A stretch of 35,190 bases of DNA. Origin: Oribacterium sp. Its GTDB lineage: Bacteria > Bacillota_A > Clostridia > Lachnospirales > Lachnospiraceae. The translations under genes and the position numbers were made by a program. Shown in pieces: positions 1 through 9,400 of the stretch. A model generated the notes under the pieces. It did no database searches. It saw only the letters and a list, made by a program, of their open reading frames with translations, and had not been told where the DNA came from. The number at the start of each line of letters is the position of its first letter. Position 1 is the stretch's first letter. The stretch spans positions 1-35,190 of the forward strand of contig JAGAXP010000177.1 of the NCBI GenBank assembly GCA_017940955.1, written 5' to 3'.

Positions 1-5
1 GGATG

Positions 6-221
6 TCATTTTCCGTTTTCTTCAATTTTTTCAAAAAGGTCACCTGGTGAGCATTGCAAAGCATTAGTCAGACGGTCTATGGTCTCAAGACGAATGGATA
101 TAACTTCATTATTCATCAGTCTGCTGAGGTTTTTGTAGCTGGTTTCGCCAAGCTGTTTCTGCAGCCAGTATTTTGTACGTTTTTGTTCTGCCAATATTTC
201 TTTTATTCTTAAACGTATCAT
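6..221 (-). CDS. Small XRE/Cro-type helix-turn-helix regulator
   Basis: A 71-residue protein that is almost nothing but one helix-turn-helix of the Cro/C1 (XRE) family: an N-terminal helix, the recognition region around QKQLGETSYKNLSRLMNN (about residues 22-39), then the usual TIDRLTNALQCSPGDLFE tail (about 47-64). Such proteins bind operators as dimers. The start is supported by a GGGGG run just upstream of the ATG on the minus strand. A TATAAT hexamer on the minus strand at 253-258 could be its -10; I see no good -35. It is divergent from the flagellin gene, and a strong inverted repeat (278-316) lies between them, so it might control itself or the flagellin. That is inference. Family call is secure, target unknown. 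Confidence 0.85.
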   Translation of the reverse strand: MIRLRIKEILAEQKRTKYWLQKQLGETSYKNLSRLMNNEVISIRLETIDRLTNALQCSPGDLFEKIEENGK

Positions 222-277
222 ATAACCCCCTGTTTTTAATTTTTATTGAACTATTATATTTTGATAATTATGTCGAT

Positions 278-316
278 ATAACTTATGTGTACGTAAGGTA
301 TGTACGCATAAGTTAT
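278..316. promoter_or_regulatory. 15-bp inverted repeat between XRE gene and flagellin gene
   Basis: Left arm 278-292 and right arm 302-316 are complementary over all 15 positions, counting one G-U pair, around a 9-nt loop. There is no T-tract after it, so it does not look like a terminator. It could be an operator in the divergent intergenic region or a hairpin in the flagellin 5' leader. I did not find a convincing sigma-28 promoter for the flagellin in 222-412. Confidence 0.55.
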
Positions 317-412
317 TTGATCAAATCGATATTGATAATTGGTTTTATTTTCAATACTGTTGAAACCTCTTATCAGATTTATGAGTATATCGATTTTCAA
401 TGGAGGTTTGTA

Positions 413-2425
413 ATGAAGGTCAGAAATAACTCAGCTTCTGTTAATGTTTTGAGAAGATTCGGGATGAATCAGACAGAAATGCAAAAAGATTTGGAGAAGC
501 TTTCTTCAGGCTTCAAGATCAACAAGGCTGGAGACGATGCAGCCGGTCTTGCTGTGAGTGAATCCATGAGGGATCGTATCAGGGGTCTTGACCAGGGACA
601 TAATAATATAGATGACGGAATGTCACTTATCAATACTGCCGAAGGCGGAATGCAGGAAATAACATCTATGCTGCAGCGTATCGGTAAATTGGCTGATCAG
701 GCTTTGAACGATACCTATACAGAGACAAATCGCCAGGAAATACAAGCCGAAATAAATGAGTTGAAAAACGAGATAGTACGAATAGCAGACAGCACTGAGT
801 TTAATGGCATAAGTGTTCTTAAAATGAAGAAGGAAGATAGTTGGAATTCCTACAAAAGTACATTACCTGACTGGCTGATAAACACTGAATATTCAGATAC
901 CTCAACCACAATGGCAGCAGGTAATATAACAGGAGCGCAGGATCCGGAAAACTATGAGCAGGTTCTGATAAAATTATCTGATCCCCCATGTGAAGCAGAT
1001 GGCAAAACATTCCTTTTCGATTATTACGGTCCGGAAGGTACAAGTCCTAAAGACAGTGAATATATTAAATACATTTACAAAAGACCATGGACTGAGAGTT
1101 TGAACGACAATCTTAGCGCCTGTATAGATTTTGGCGGGCTTGTCAACAAATATGACGGATCCGATCCAAGTCTTACAGCTGTAGATCTGTATAAAGATGT
1201 TTATAGTCTTCTGGGTACAAGCATGGGTGTATCCTGCGCAACCTGTGAAAATCCTTCGGTCACAGACAAACACTATTATGGGTTCACATTTTACGGAGAA
1301 GCAACGGAAATAGACAGTGGAAGAAAAAGAGATTATGTACTTGACGGTATGACGTATACAGACAATGAGGGCAATCCCACTCATTCTGTAACCGGAAATG
1401 CAATAGATATAAGCAAGATAATGATCCCGGATGAAAGCGGAAAGCCCTTATTTGATTTTCTATATTCTGTTGTTGATGGTTCAAGTTCAATGAGCCTCAA
1501 GGATGCAGCAGCTAATGTGGCAAAAGCTCTTCAAAGCGGAACTTATGAAGGCCTTAAAGAGCAGGTTGAAAATGAACATCATTATAACGATGTTCTCGAC
1601 CAAAGTGATCCATCCCAAAACGTATACAAAGTTGGTATATATGATTACAGAGACATAGATGCTATAAATGCTTCTTCTGTCAGTATACAAACCAACTCAA
1701 AAGGTTACTATCGGGAGGAACCTGGTCCGATATGGATCCAATGTAGCAATGCTAAATTAGACCGCATTCCCTTAGATATGCCTTATATTGATCTGGTCGA
1801 TCTGGATATATCTGGTTTTGATGTATCAAAATACAGAACTTATGAAAAAGACATATATAATATTGAAGATGTAGAAAGAGAACGCAGAGAAAGAAGGGAT
1901 AATAGCTTCTATACTGAAGAAACCATCACCACACCTGAGAGACATGTACATTATGAAATACCGGAACATGATGAGCCAATTTATAAAGAATTGAATGATG
2001 AGAATGGTGAAGGAAAAATAATGCAGGTAGGCACAACCCATGTGCCGCAAGAGATTGTAGACTATACCATTCCTGCAGGCAGCTATACCACAAGGACATA
2101 TAATGGCTTCATTGCCCATCCTACAGGAAGAGAAAAAATAAGGGAGTATGTCCGTCCGAATGTTGACGTGATAGATAAGGCCATCAATAAGATTTCCTCA
2201 TATCGGGCAGCCTTAGGTGCTAAATATAACCGTTTGGAGCATGCCAAAAGTAACAACGAAGTAATGGACGAAAATGTAACAGCTTCCGAATCACGTATAA
2301 GAGATACTGATATGGCTGATGCAATGGGTAAGTTCCAAAAGGACAGTCTGCTCTTGAGCGCCACAGAAACCATGCTTGGCGTAGCAAATGATTCCACAAG
2401 AGGAATCCTTGATCTTCTTGGTTAA
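413..2425 (+). CDS. Flagellin with a large central domain
   Basis: Flagellar filament protein, 670 residues, exported through the flagellar type III apparatus. The start at 413 has a GGAGG site eight bases upstream; the reading frame is open further upstream but the flagellin fold begins here. Residues about 1-140 form the conserved D0/D1 half (LEKLSSGFKINKAGDDAAG, then the AEGGMQEITSML region) and about 585-670 the C-terminal D1/D0 half (RIRDTDMADAMGKF, ending GILDLLG). About 440 residues sit between them, far more than the D2/D3 of a typical 270-500-residue flagellin. The insert holds five cysteines, rare in flagellins, and an acidic/basic stretch near YNIEDVERERRERRD. I see no HExxH motif, so it is not a flagellinolysin. 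Followed by a terminator at 2510-2554. Confidence 0.93.
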   Translation: MKVRNNSASVNVLRRFGMNQTEMQKDLEKLSSGFKINKAGDDAAGLAVSESMRDRIRGLDQGHNNIDDGMSLINTAEGGMQEITSMLQRIGKLADQALNDTYTETNRQEIQAEINELKNEIVRIADSTEFNGISVLKMKKEDSWNSYKSTLPDWLINTEYSDTSTTMAAGNITGAQDPENYEQVLIKLSDPPCEADGKTFLFDYYGPEGTSPKDSEYIKYIYKRPWTESLNDNLSACIDFGGLVNKYDGSDPSLTAVDLYKDVYSLLGTSMGVSCATCENPSVTDKHYYGFTFYGEATEIDSGRKRDYVLDGMTYTDNEGNPTHSVTGNAIDISKIMIPDESGKPLFDFLYSVVDGSSSMSLKDAAANVAKALQSGTYEGLKEQVENEHHYNDVLDQSDPSQNVYKVGIYDYRDIDAINASSVSIQTNSKGYYREEPGPIWIQCSNAKLDRIPLDMPYIDLVDLDISGFDVSKYRTYEKDIYNIEDVERERRERRDNSFYTEETITTPERHVHYEIPEHDEPIYKELNDENGEGKIMQVGTTHVPQEIVDYTIPAGSYTTRTYNGFIAHPTGREKIREYVRPNVDVIDKAINKISSYRAALGAKYNRLEHAKSNNEVMDENVTASESRIRDTDMADAMGKFQKDSLLLSATETMLGVANDSTRGILDLLG

Positions 2426-2509
2426 GCAACTGAACAAGTAGGGATTGGGGATGTTTTCTTAATGAATTAAATCAATATATTTTGAAAATCATGTCTATTT
2501 TATTACTAT

Positions 2510-2554
2510 ATGGACTTAAAAAATTTATTCAATTTAAGTTATGTCCATTTTTTA
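2510..2554 (+). terminator. Terminator after flagellin
   Basis: ATGGAC (2510-2515) pairs with GTCCAT (2543-2548), with a further TTAAA/TTTAA pairing inside and a small bulge, and is followed by a run of T to 2554. It overlaps the upstream ATG at 2541, which argues that the next gene starts later, at 2574. Confidence 0.6.
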
Positions 2555-2573
2555 TTTAATCGAAAGAGATGCC

Positions 2574-4091
2574 ATGTTAAGTATTTTTGACAAGAAAAAT
2601 AAAAATAATCAAGTAAATGAACATCATAAGACAAATGCCTCCAAAAGCATCGGTGCCATATCATCCGAAAGGACTACAGTTGATCTCTACTCATTAGATC
2701 ATAGTTTATTGTGCAGATTTTATCCTCACTCAACCATAATAATAAAAGATAATGAATCTATCAATACGATAATCATGTCAGTCTCCACAATTAAAGAAGA
2801 AAAAGATGAATCCACCGATTTTTTATTCTGTGAATATATTTCTCCCGAAAATAAAAAAGAGATTTCTCAGATGATGGAGATTTTATCATCTGATCTGCAG
2901 AAGGCAAGGACTAAAGGGGTAAATGCGTTTGTTGTACCTCAAACAGGTCTTGATTTATATACGTATATTCAAGCGAGGCCTTCTATAGATATTGATATGG
3001 ATGAGCTGGCAAAGGAACTATCAAATAACAGTGACAAAAAGCTTAGGACTGATTTACTGAGTAATATCCAGTCAGGCAAAACGGTTAATATTTTTATCGC
3101 AAAAAACTGTCTTTACAATTATGTTGCCTGTGATATGTTAAAAGCTGCTTATTCAAAATACTCTAATGTTCATTTTTATGAAATTAAACCTGAAAATAAT
3201 GGTGAACCAATTAATTGGAACAATGATACAATTGGTTCATGTATTGCTTTATACAAAAATGCCATCAACATCGGTGTAGGGATTGAAGGAGCTGCACCTT
3301 CTTTTACCTTGAAATTAGTACAGAATGAGGAAAATAGTGTTATTTCTCAGGTTGGAGCACTTATTATGTATCCTTTAAATGCAAGAGAGGAGCTTTTAGA
3401 AGCCCAGGCTGTCGGACATGCTGTAGCAATGCTGAAGGTTGGGCAAAAAAGAAATTTAAGTACGGAGGTTATTGAAAAAGCCATAAGAGACCTTGCAAAG
3501 GCAGCAGCTCTATATATGTATGACGAGTCAATTTTAAATACATTTGATAATATGGCTATAAAATCAAAACATATCGAAAATGGGTTATGTACTGTACACT
3601 TACCGTTTAATGACCCGATTCTAATAAATAACTATTTCACAGAAGCCCACACAGGTTTACTGGCAATAGTAGGTGAAAAGGAATTGTATTATTATGGCGA
3701 AAACGAGACTCTTAAGCTATTAAGTGAAGAGTATGGGTGGGCTATAAATGAAATGGGATTCACCTTCAAGGTTTTCGATAACCGGGAAGCAATATACGAA
3801 CTTTCAGAAATAACTACTAAAAGAGAATTCATAAAAAATATCAATACAGTTATATCAGGCAGAAGCAGCCTGAAGGAGACCTATGATTCTATAAAGAATA
3901 TTGCAAAAAGATTCAATGAGACTATGGGAATAGATATGGAAGGTCAGCTAAATCTGTTAAGGTTTGTAGATGCGATAAAAGACGATGAAACAAAGCTGAA
4001 GTCTGTACGAAGGATAATAACAGAAGCATTGACGACACGTCCAGCCTTCAATCCATTTGGTGAACTTTTTGACCACAATTTATTCAACTAA
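2574..4091 (+). CDS. Unrecognised 505-residue protein next to flagellin
   Basis: I do not recognise this family. An in-frame ATG at 2541 lies inside the flagellin terminator hairpin, so 2574 (MLSIFDKK) is the better start, although its ribosome site is only a weak AAAGAGA. The protein has no signal peptide, membrane segment or obvious catalytic motif. It has a hydrophilic Asn/Lys-rich N-terminus, mixed alpha/beta segments (for example TVNIFIAKNCLYNYVACDML near 195) and a helical middle (EELLEAQAVGHAVAMLKVG). The gene is strikingly AT-rich, with many AAA, AAT and TTA codons, compared with dapF and car downstream, which may point to transfer. Its place after the flagellin gene suggests a filament-related or modification role, but nothing in the sequence proves it. 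A 23-bp hairpin follows. Confidence 0.75.
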   Translation: MLSIFDKKNKNNQVNEHHKTNASKSIGAISSERTTVDLYSLDHSLLCRFYPHSTIIIKDNESINTIIMSVSTIKEEKDESTDFLFCEYISPENKKEISQMMEILSSDLQKARTKGVNAFVVPQTGLDLYTYIQARPSIDIDMDELAKELSNNSDKKLRTDLLSNIQSGKTVNIFIAKNCLYNYVACDMLKAAYSKYSNVHFYEIKPENNGEPINWNNDTIGSCIALYKNAINIGVGIEGAAPSFTLKLVQNEENSVISQVGALIMYPLNAREELLEAQAVGHAVAMLKVGQKRNLSTEVIEKAIRDLAKAAALYMYDESILNTFDNMAIKSKHIENGLCTVHLPFNDPILINNYFTEAHTGLLAIVGEKELYYYGENETLKLLSEEYGWAINEMGFTFKVFDNREAIYELSEITTKREFIKNINTVISGRSSLKETYDSIKNIAKRFNETMGIDMEGQLNLLRFVDAIKDDETKLKSVRRIITEALTTRPAFNPFGELFDHNLFN

Positions 4092-4112
4092 GCTGTCATT
4101 CCCTATTGTTCA

Positions 4113-4167
4113 GTAACAGTTCAGCCGACCCTGATTCATCCAAGATCAGGGTCGGCTGAACTGTTAC
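4113..4167 (+). terminator. 23-bp perfect hairpin after the unknown gene
   Basis: Arms 4113-4135 and 4145-4167 are perfectly complementary over 23 bp, with a 9-nt loop. This is much longer than a normal intrinsic terminator stem and it lacks a clean T-tract (only scattered T after 4167). It probably ends the upstream transcript or shields its 3' end; the length of the perfect palindrome is notable. Confidence 0.55.
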
Positions 4168-4251
4168 ATTGTTCACGCAAAAATTCATTTTATATATATT
4201 ATTTATATTGTGCCGGAAAATAATTTTTGATATTATATTAAAAATTTGAAC

Positions 4252-4312
4252 AAACGGGGTTATCGGTTAAGTTTGTGAAGCATTATATGAGCTTCGACCT
4301 GTGCCCCCGTTT
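4252..4312 (+). promoter_or_regulatory. Candidate structured leader upstream of dapF
   Basis: An 8-bp closing stem (AAACGGGG at 4252-4259 with CCCCGTTT at 4305-4312) encloses about 45 nt that include an internal hairpin GAAGC/GCTTC (4277-4281 with 4291-4295). It ends about 20 nt before the dapF start and just before the AAAAGGA ribosome site, a position suited to translational control. It is too short for a lysine riboswitch and I could not match it to a riboswitch class I know. Confidence 0.4.
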
Positions 4313-4331
4313 CATATGAAAAGGAAAGCCT

Positions 4332-5168
4332 ATGAAATTTACTAAAATGCAGGGTTGCGGAAACGACTATGTATATGTAAATTGCTTTTCGGAGAAAGTG
4401 ACGGATCCTTCATCCCTCGCGGTGAAGATCGCCGACAGGCACTTTGGTGTGGGCGGCGACGGACTCATCCTCATCGAACCCTCCGATAAGGCAGATGCGT
4501 ATATGCATATGTTCAATCTGGACGGATCCGAAGGTAATATGTGCGGCAACGGCATACGCTGCGTAGCGAAATACATATATGATCACGGCATCATCCCAAG
4601 TGACCGTGATGAAGCAGTCATCGATACCAAATCGGGACTTAAGAAAATTAAGCTTTATACAGACAACGGTAAAATGACCCACGCAACAGTTGATATGGGT
4701 ATTGCGAAACTCACATCAGAGCTTCCTGAAGATATCACTGTTCATGGGATGCATTTACGTTTTATCGGCATAGACGTCGGTAATCCTCATGCGATTTATT
4801 TCCTGTCCGATAATCCTGAGCTTAATGTTTCTAAGGTCTCTGATTTGGATTTTCTTTTATATGGACATGATTTCGAGACTCATGAAAGATTCCCCGAGAA
4901 GGTGAATTCAGAGTTCATCAGGATCATTTCCCCAACCGAAATTGATTTCAGAGTTTGGGAGAGAGGCTCGGGCGAGACATTAGCCTGCGGAACCGGAGCA
5001 ACAGCAGCTGTTGCGGCGGGATGCATGGCAAAGAAGCTTCAGCCTGACACAGAGGTTACGGTTCACCTTATAGGTGGCGATTTAAAAATTAAATATGAAT
5101 CCGCCACAGGACAATGCTTCATGACAGGACCTGCGGTGGAGGTCTTCAGCGGAGATTTCCCCGATTAA
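4332..5168 (+). CDS. dapF: Diaminopimelate epimerase
   Basis: Interconverts LL- and meso-diaminopimelate in the cytoplasm, the late step of the lysine and peptidoglycan precursor pathway. 278 residues, the usual length. The two catalytic cysteines are both present in their family motifs: Cys71 in GNMCGNGIRC and Cys219 in ACGTGATAA, acting as the acid/base pair. The N-terminal QGCGNDY and GGDGLI motifs and the FRVWERGSGET block also match the family. The start follows an AAAAGGA site. It stands alone on its strand, with a 140-bp gap to carA and a possible structured leader upstream (4252-4312). No other dap genes are in the window. Confidence 0.97.
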   Translation: MKFTKMQGCGNDYVYVNCFSEKVTDPSSLAVKIADRHFGVGGDGLILIEPSDKADAYMHMFNLDGSEGNMCGNGIRCVAKYIYDHGIIPSDRDEAVIDTKSGLKKIKLYTDNGKMTHATVDMGIAKLTSELPEDITVHGMHLRFIGIDVGNPHAIYFLSDNPELNVSKVSDLDFLLYGHDFETHERFPEKVNSEFIRIISPTEIDFRVWERGSGETLACGTGATAAVAAGCMAKKLQPDTEVTVHLIGGDLKIKYESATGQCFMTGPAVEVFSGDFPD

Positions 5169-5219
5169 TAAGATACAGCTTATGATTTCAATCATATCTG
5201 ATCAATGAAATTGAAATAT

Positions 5220-5281
5220 TCGCGACCAAATTATATATAGGAGATGCATTCATATGCATCTCCATTTATAAGGTTTCGCGA
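5220..5281 (+). promoter_or_regulatory. Nested hairpin in carA leader
   Basis: A 10-bp perfect stem with a TCAT tetraloop (5240-5249 with 5254-5263) sits inside an outer TCGCGA pairing (5220-5225 with 5276-5281) that extends as ACC/GGT with a small bulge. The structure ends about 20 nt before the ribosome site AAAAGGAG. There is no T-tract, so it is not an obvious terminator. I see no PyrR-type consensus. It may tune translation or stability of carAB mRNA. Confidence 0.4.
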
Positions 5282-5308
5282 CAGATTTTTACAACAAAAG
5301 GAGAAACA

Positions 5309-6418
5309 ATGGACGCATTTCTGATTCTTGAAGATGGAACAGTTTTCAAAGGTACGTCGATAGGCGCTGTGAAGGAGGTCATTTCCGAAGTGGTATTCAA
5401 CACTTCCATGACCGGTTATCTTGAGGTCTTAACGGACCCTTCTTATGCAGGACAGGCAACTGTCATGACTTATCCTTTGATCGGTAATTATGGTATCTGT
5501 TATGACGATATGGAGTCGGAACGTCCATGGCTGGACGCATTTATAGTTCGTGAGCTATCACGCATACCCTCCAATTTCAGATCTGAAAATACAATCCAGA
5601 ACTTTTTAAAGAAAAACGATATACCGGGAATCGCCGGAATCGATACCAGAGCCCTGACAAAGATACTTCGTGACAAAGGAACCATGAACGGTATGGTTAC
5701 CACTAAGCGCTACAAGGGTTCGGAGCTTTCCTCCATTCTTGAGAAGATTAAAGCTTACTCTGTTACAGGCGTGGTTGCGAAGACCACCACAAAGGGAGTT
5801 TATGTGGCTCAGGCCCAGAATCCTGACGGAAGTCGCTACACAGGTGATAAGGAGCCGAAGCGAGTTGCATTCATCGATGTTGGCGCCAAGAGAAACATTA
5901 TCCGTTCTCTTCAGAGACAGGGCTGTGATGTGACTGTATATCCTGCGGACACAACAGCAGAGACAATACTTAGCCAGAATCCCGACGGCATCATGATCTC
6001 CAACGGTCCCGGAGACCCTAAGGAAAATGTTTCCATCATAAAGGAAATCAAAAAGCTTTATGATTCGGAGGTTCCGATCTTCGCAATCTGTCTCGGACAC
6101 CAGCTTATGGCTCTTGCCACAGGCGCAGATACCTTCAAGCTTAAGTACGGTCACCGCGGAGGAAATCACCCGGTAAAGGATCTTTCAAACGGCCGTGTAT
6201 ACATCACCTCACAGAATCACGGATATGCAGTTGACCCCAAATCACTGGATCCAAAGGTTTGCGAGGAAGCCTTTGTCAATGTTAATGACGGCACCAACGA
6301 AGGGCTTAAATATGTAGGCAAGAACATCGTTACGGTACAGTACCATCCGGAGGCCTGCCCGGGACCTAAGGACAGTGCATATCTGTTCGAGCGTTTTATG
6401 AAGATGATGGAGGCATGA
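5309..6418 (+). CDS. carA: Carbamoyl-phosphate synthase, small (glutaminase) subunit
   Basis: Hydrolyses glutamine and passes ammonia through a tunnel to CarB for carbamoyl phosphate synthesis (pyrimidines and arginine). 369 residues. The N-terminal CPSase small domain (about 1-150, with FNTSMTGYLEVLTDPSYAGQ) precedes a class I glutamine amidotransferase domain (about 185-369) with nucleophile Cys261 in AICLGHQ and the His346/Glu348 pair in QYHPEA. The ATG has an AAAAGGAG site. Only four bases separate its stop from the carB start, so the two are co-translated. A nested hairpin lies in the leader. Confidence 0.98.
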   Translation: MDAFLILEDGTVFKGTSIGAVKEVISEVVFNTSMTGYLEVLTDPSYAGQATVMTYPLIGNYGICYDDMESERPWLDAFIVRELSRIPSNFRSENTIQNFLKKNDIPGIAGIDTRALTKILRDKGTMNGMVTTKRYKGSELSSILEKIKAYSVTGVVAKTTTKGVYVAQAQNPDGSRYTGDKEPKRVAFIDVGAKRNIIRSLQRQGCDVTVYPADTTAETILSQNPDGIMISNGPGDPKENVSIIKEIKKLYDSEVPIFAICLGHQLMALATGADTFKLKYGHRGGNHPVKDLSNGRVYITSQNHGYAVDPKSLDPKVCEEAFVNVNDGTNEGLKYVGKNIVTVQYHPEACPGPKDSAYLFERFMKMMEA

Positions 6419-6422
6419 GAGA

Positions 6423-9400
6423 ATGAAGGACAACAGCATTAAGAAAGTATTGATGATCGGTTCGGGACCTATAGTTATAGGTCAGGCCGCAGAGTTTGAC
6501 TATGCAGGAACCCAGGCCTGTCGTTCTCTCAAGGAGGAAGGCATCGAGGTCGTTCTTCTCAACTCAAACCCTGCAACCATCATGACAGACAAGGATATCG
6601 CGGATCATGTATACATTGAGCCGCTGACTATAGAGGTTCTGGAGAGACTTATCGAGAAGGAGAAGCCGGATTCCATCCTTCCCACCCTCGGCGGACAGGC
6701 AGGCCTCAACCTTGCCATGGCTCTCGATGAGTCAGGCTTCCTTAAGTCTCACAATGTAAGACTTATCGGTACAACAGCTCTTACCATCAAAAAGGCTGAG
6801 GACCGTCTCATGTTCAAGGAGACTATGGAGAAGATCCACGAGCCGGTAGCACCTTCAGAGGTTGTTCATTCGGTTGAGGATGGTCTCAGGGTCGCAGAGG
6901 AGATCGGCTACCCTGTAGTTCTCCGTCCTGCTTATACCCTTGGAGGCTCAGGCGGCGGAATCGCCGAGAACCGGGAGCAGTGCACAGAGATTCTTGAGAA
7001 CGGTCTCAGACTTTCAAGAGTGCACGAGGTGCTTGTTGAAAAGTGCATAGCCGGCTGGAAGGAAGTTGAGTACGAGGTTATCCGTGATTCTGCGGGTAAT
7101 GTTATCACCGTTTGTAATATGGAGAACATCGACCCGGTGGGCGTACATACAGGTGACTCCATCGTAGTTGCTCCTTCACAGACTCTCGGTGACAAGGAAT
7201 ACCAGATGCTGAGAACCTCAGCTCTAAACATTATCACAGAGCTGGGAATCACCGGCGGATGTAATGTTCAGTATGCCCTTCACCCGGAGAGCATGGAGTA
7301 CTGCGTTATCGAGGTTAACCCGAGAGTTTCCCGTTCCTCAGCCCTTGCTTCAAAGGCAACCGGATACCCCATCGCAAAGGTGGCCGCAAAGATCGCTCTC
7401 GGCTACACTCTGGATGAGATAAAGAATGCCGTAACCGGAAAGACCTACGCATCCTTCGAGCCCATGCTTGACTATGTGGTAGTTAAGATGCCGCGTCTTC
7501 CTTTCGATAAGTTCATAACCGCCGAGCACACACTGGGAACCCAGATGAAGGCTACCGGTGAAGTTATGGCCATCGCCAACAATTTCGAGGGCGGTCTCAT
7601 GAAGGCCATCCGTTCCCTTGAACAGCATGTGGATTCACTTATGTCCTACGACTTCTCAGACCTGGATGATCACGACCTTCAGAAGCTCCTGCACAGAGTG
7701 GATGACCGTCGTATCTGGGTTATCGCAGAGGCACTGCGCCGAGGCTACAGCTACCAGGAGATCCACAACATCACAAAGATTGATGAGTGGTTTATCGATA
7801 AGATCAAGATTCTCATTGACATGGAGAACCGCTTAAAGAGCGAGTCCATGAACGAGACTTTACTTCGTGAAGCCAAGAGGATTGAGTTCCCGGATAATGT
7901 CATCGCCCGTCTCACAGGCTATGAGGAGTCAGAGATAGCTGAGATGCGTGACAAGTGGGATATAAAGGCTGCCTTCAAGATGGTTGATACCTGCGCTGCC
8001 GAGTTTGAGGCGGAAACTCCTTACTACTACAGCGTATTCGGTTCTGAAAATGAATCCACCGGTGCCTTCCGTGATCCCGAAAAGAAGAAAAAGGTTCTGG
8101 TTCTGGGATCGGGTCCCATCCGTATCGGACAGGGTATCGAGTTCGATTTCTGCTCGGTTCACTGTACATGGCAGTTTAAAAAAGAGGGCTATGAAACTAT
8201 AATTATAAATAACAACCCTGAGACGGTTTCAACAGACTTCGATATAGCAGACAAGCTTTACTTCGAGCCTCTGACACCGGAGGATGTGAAGAATGTGGTT
8301 GATATAGAAAAGCCGGACGGAGCAGTGGTCCAGTTCGGTGGTCAGACAGCTATCAAGCTTGCGGATGCCCTTGAGAAAATGGGTGTGCCTATCCTTGGAA
8401 CCCAGCAGGATGACGTGGATGCCGCAGAGGACCGTGAGAGATTCGATGCCATCCTTCAGGAGACCGGATGCCAGCGTGCCGCAGGTAAGACCGTATTCAC
8501 TGCGGAAGAGGCAAAGGAAGCTGCAAACGAGCTTGGTTATCCCGTGCTTGTTCGTCCATCCTACGTACTTGGTGGCGCGGGAATGCGTATCGCCATCTGT
8601 GATGAGGATATCGACGAGTACATAGGAGAGATCAACCAGATCGCCCAGGAGCACCCGATCCTGGTAGATAAGTACATCCGCGGAACAGAACTTGAAGTTG
8701 ATGCAATATGTGACGGCAAAGACATTCTCATCCCTGGAATTATGGAGCATATAGAGCGTACCGGTATTCACTCCGGAGACTCCATCTCCATTTATCCCCA
8801 GAGAAGCCTTACTGCAACCGCAAAGCAGAGAGTCATCGATTACACGGAGCGTCTTGCCAAGGCACTGCACGTTATCGGTATGGTTAATGTCCAGTTTATA
8901 GCGAACGGTGACGAGGTTTACATTATCGAGGTTAACCCGCGTTCCTCAAGAACGGTACCTTACATCAGCAAGGTTACGGGAATTCCGATTGTTCCTCTTG
9001 CCACAAAGATCATCTGTGGACACACCATAAGAGAGCTTGGCTACGAGCCGGGTCTTCAGAAGGAAGCCGCATACTACGCTATAAAGATGCCTGTATTCTC
9101 CTTCGAGAAGATAAAGGGCGCAGACATCAGCCTCGGACCTGAAATGAAGTCCACCGGCGAATGTCTCGGTATCGCAAAATCCTTCAACGAGGCTCTTTAC
9201 AAGGCCTTCCAGGGTGCGGGAATCCAGCTTCCGAAATATAAGAACATGGTCATCACCGTTAAGGATGAGGATAAGGCGGAAATCGTTCCTATCGCAAAGC
9301 GTTTTGAAGCTCTCGGATACCGTATCTTCGCAACCCTCGGAACCCAGAAGGCTCTTTCGGAAGGCGGAGTAAAGTGCTTCCAGGTACGTAAGGTGGAGCA

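Noticed and set aside
974..1384. 136-residue minus-strand frame inside flagellin
   Set aside because: Antisense to the flagellin variable domain, with no ribosome site and odd composition.
413..2425. Flagellinolysin (proteolytic flagellin)
   Set aside because: No HExxH zinc motif in the central domain.
2541..2573. Earlier start for the unknown 505-residue protein
   Set aside because: This ATG is inside the right arm of the flagellin terminator and has no ribosome site.
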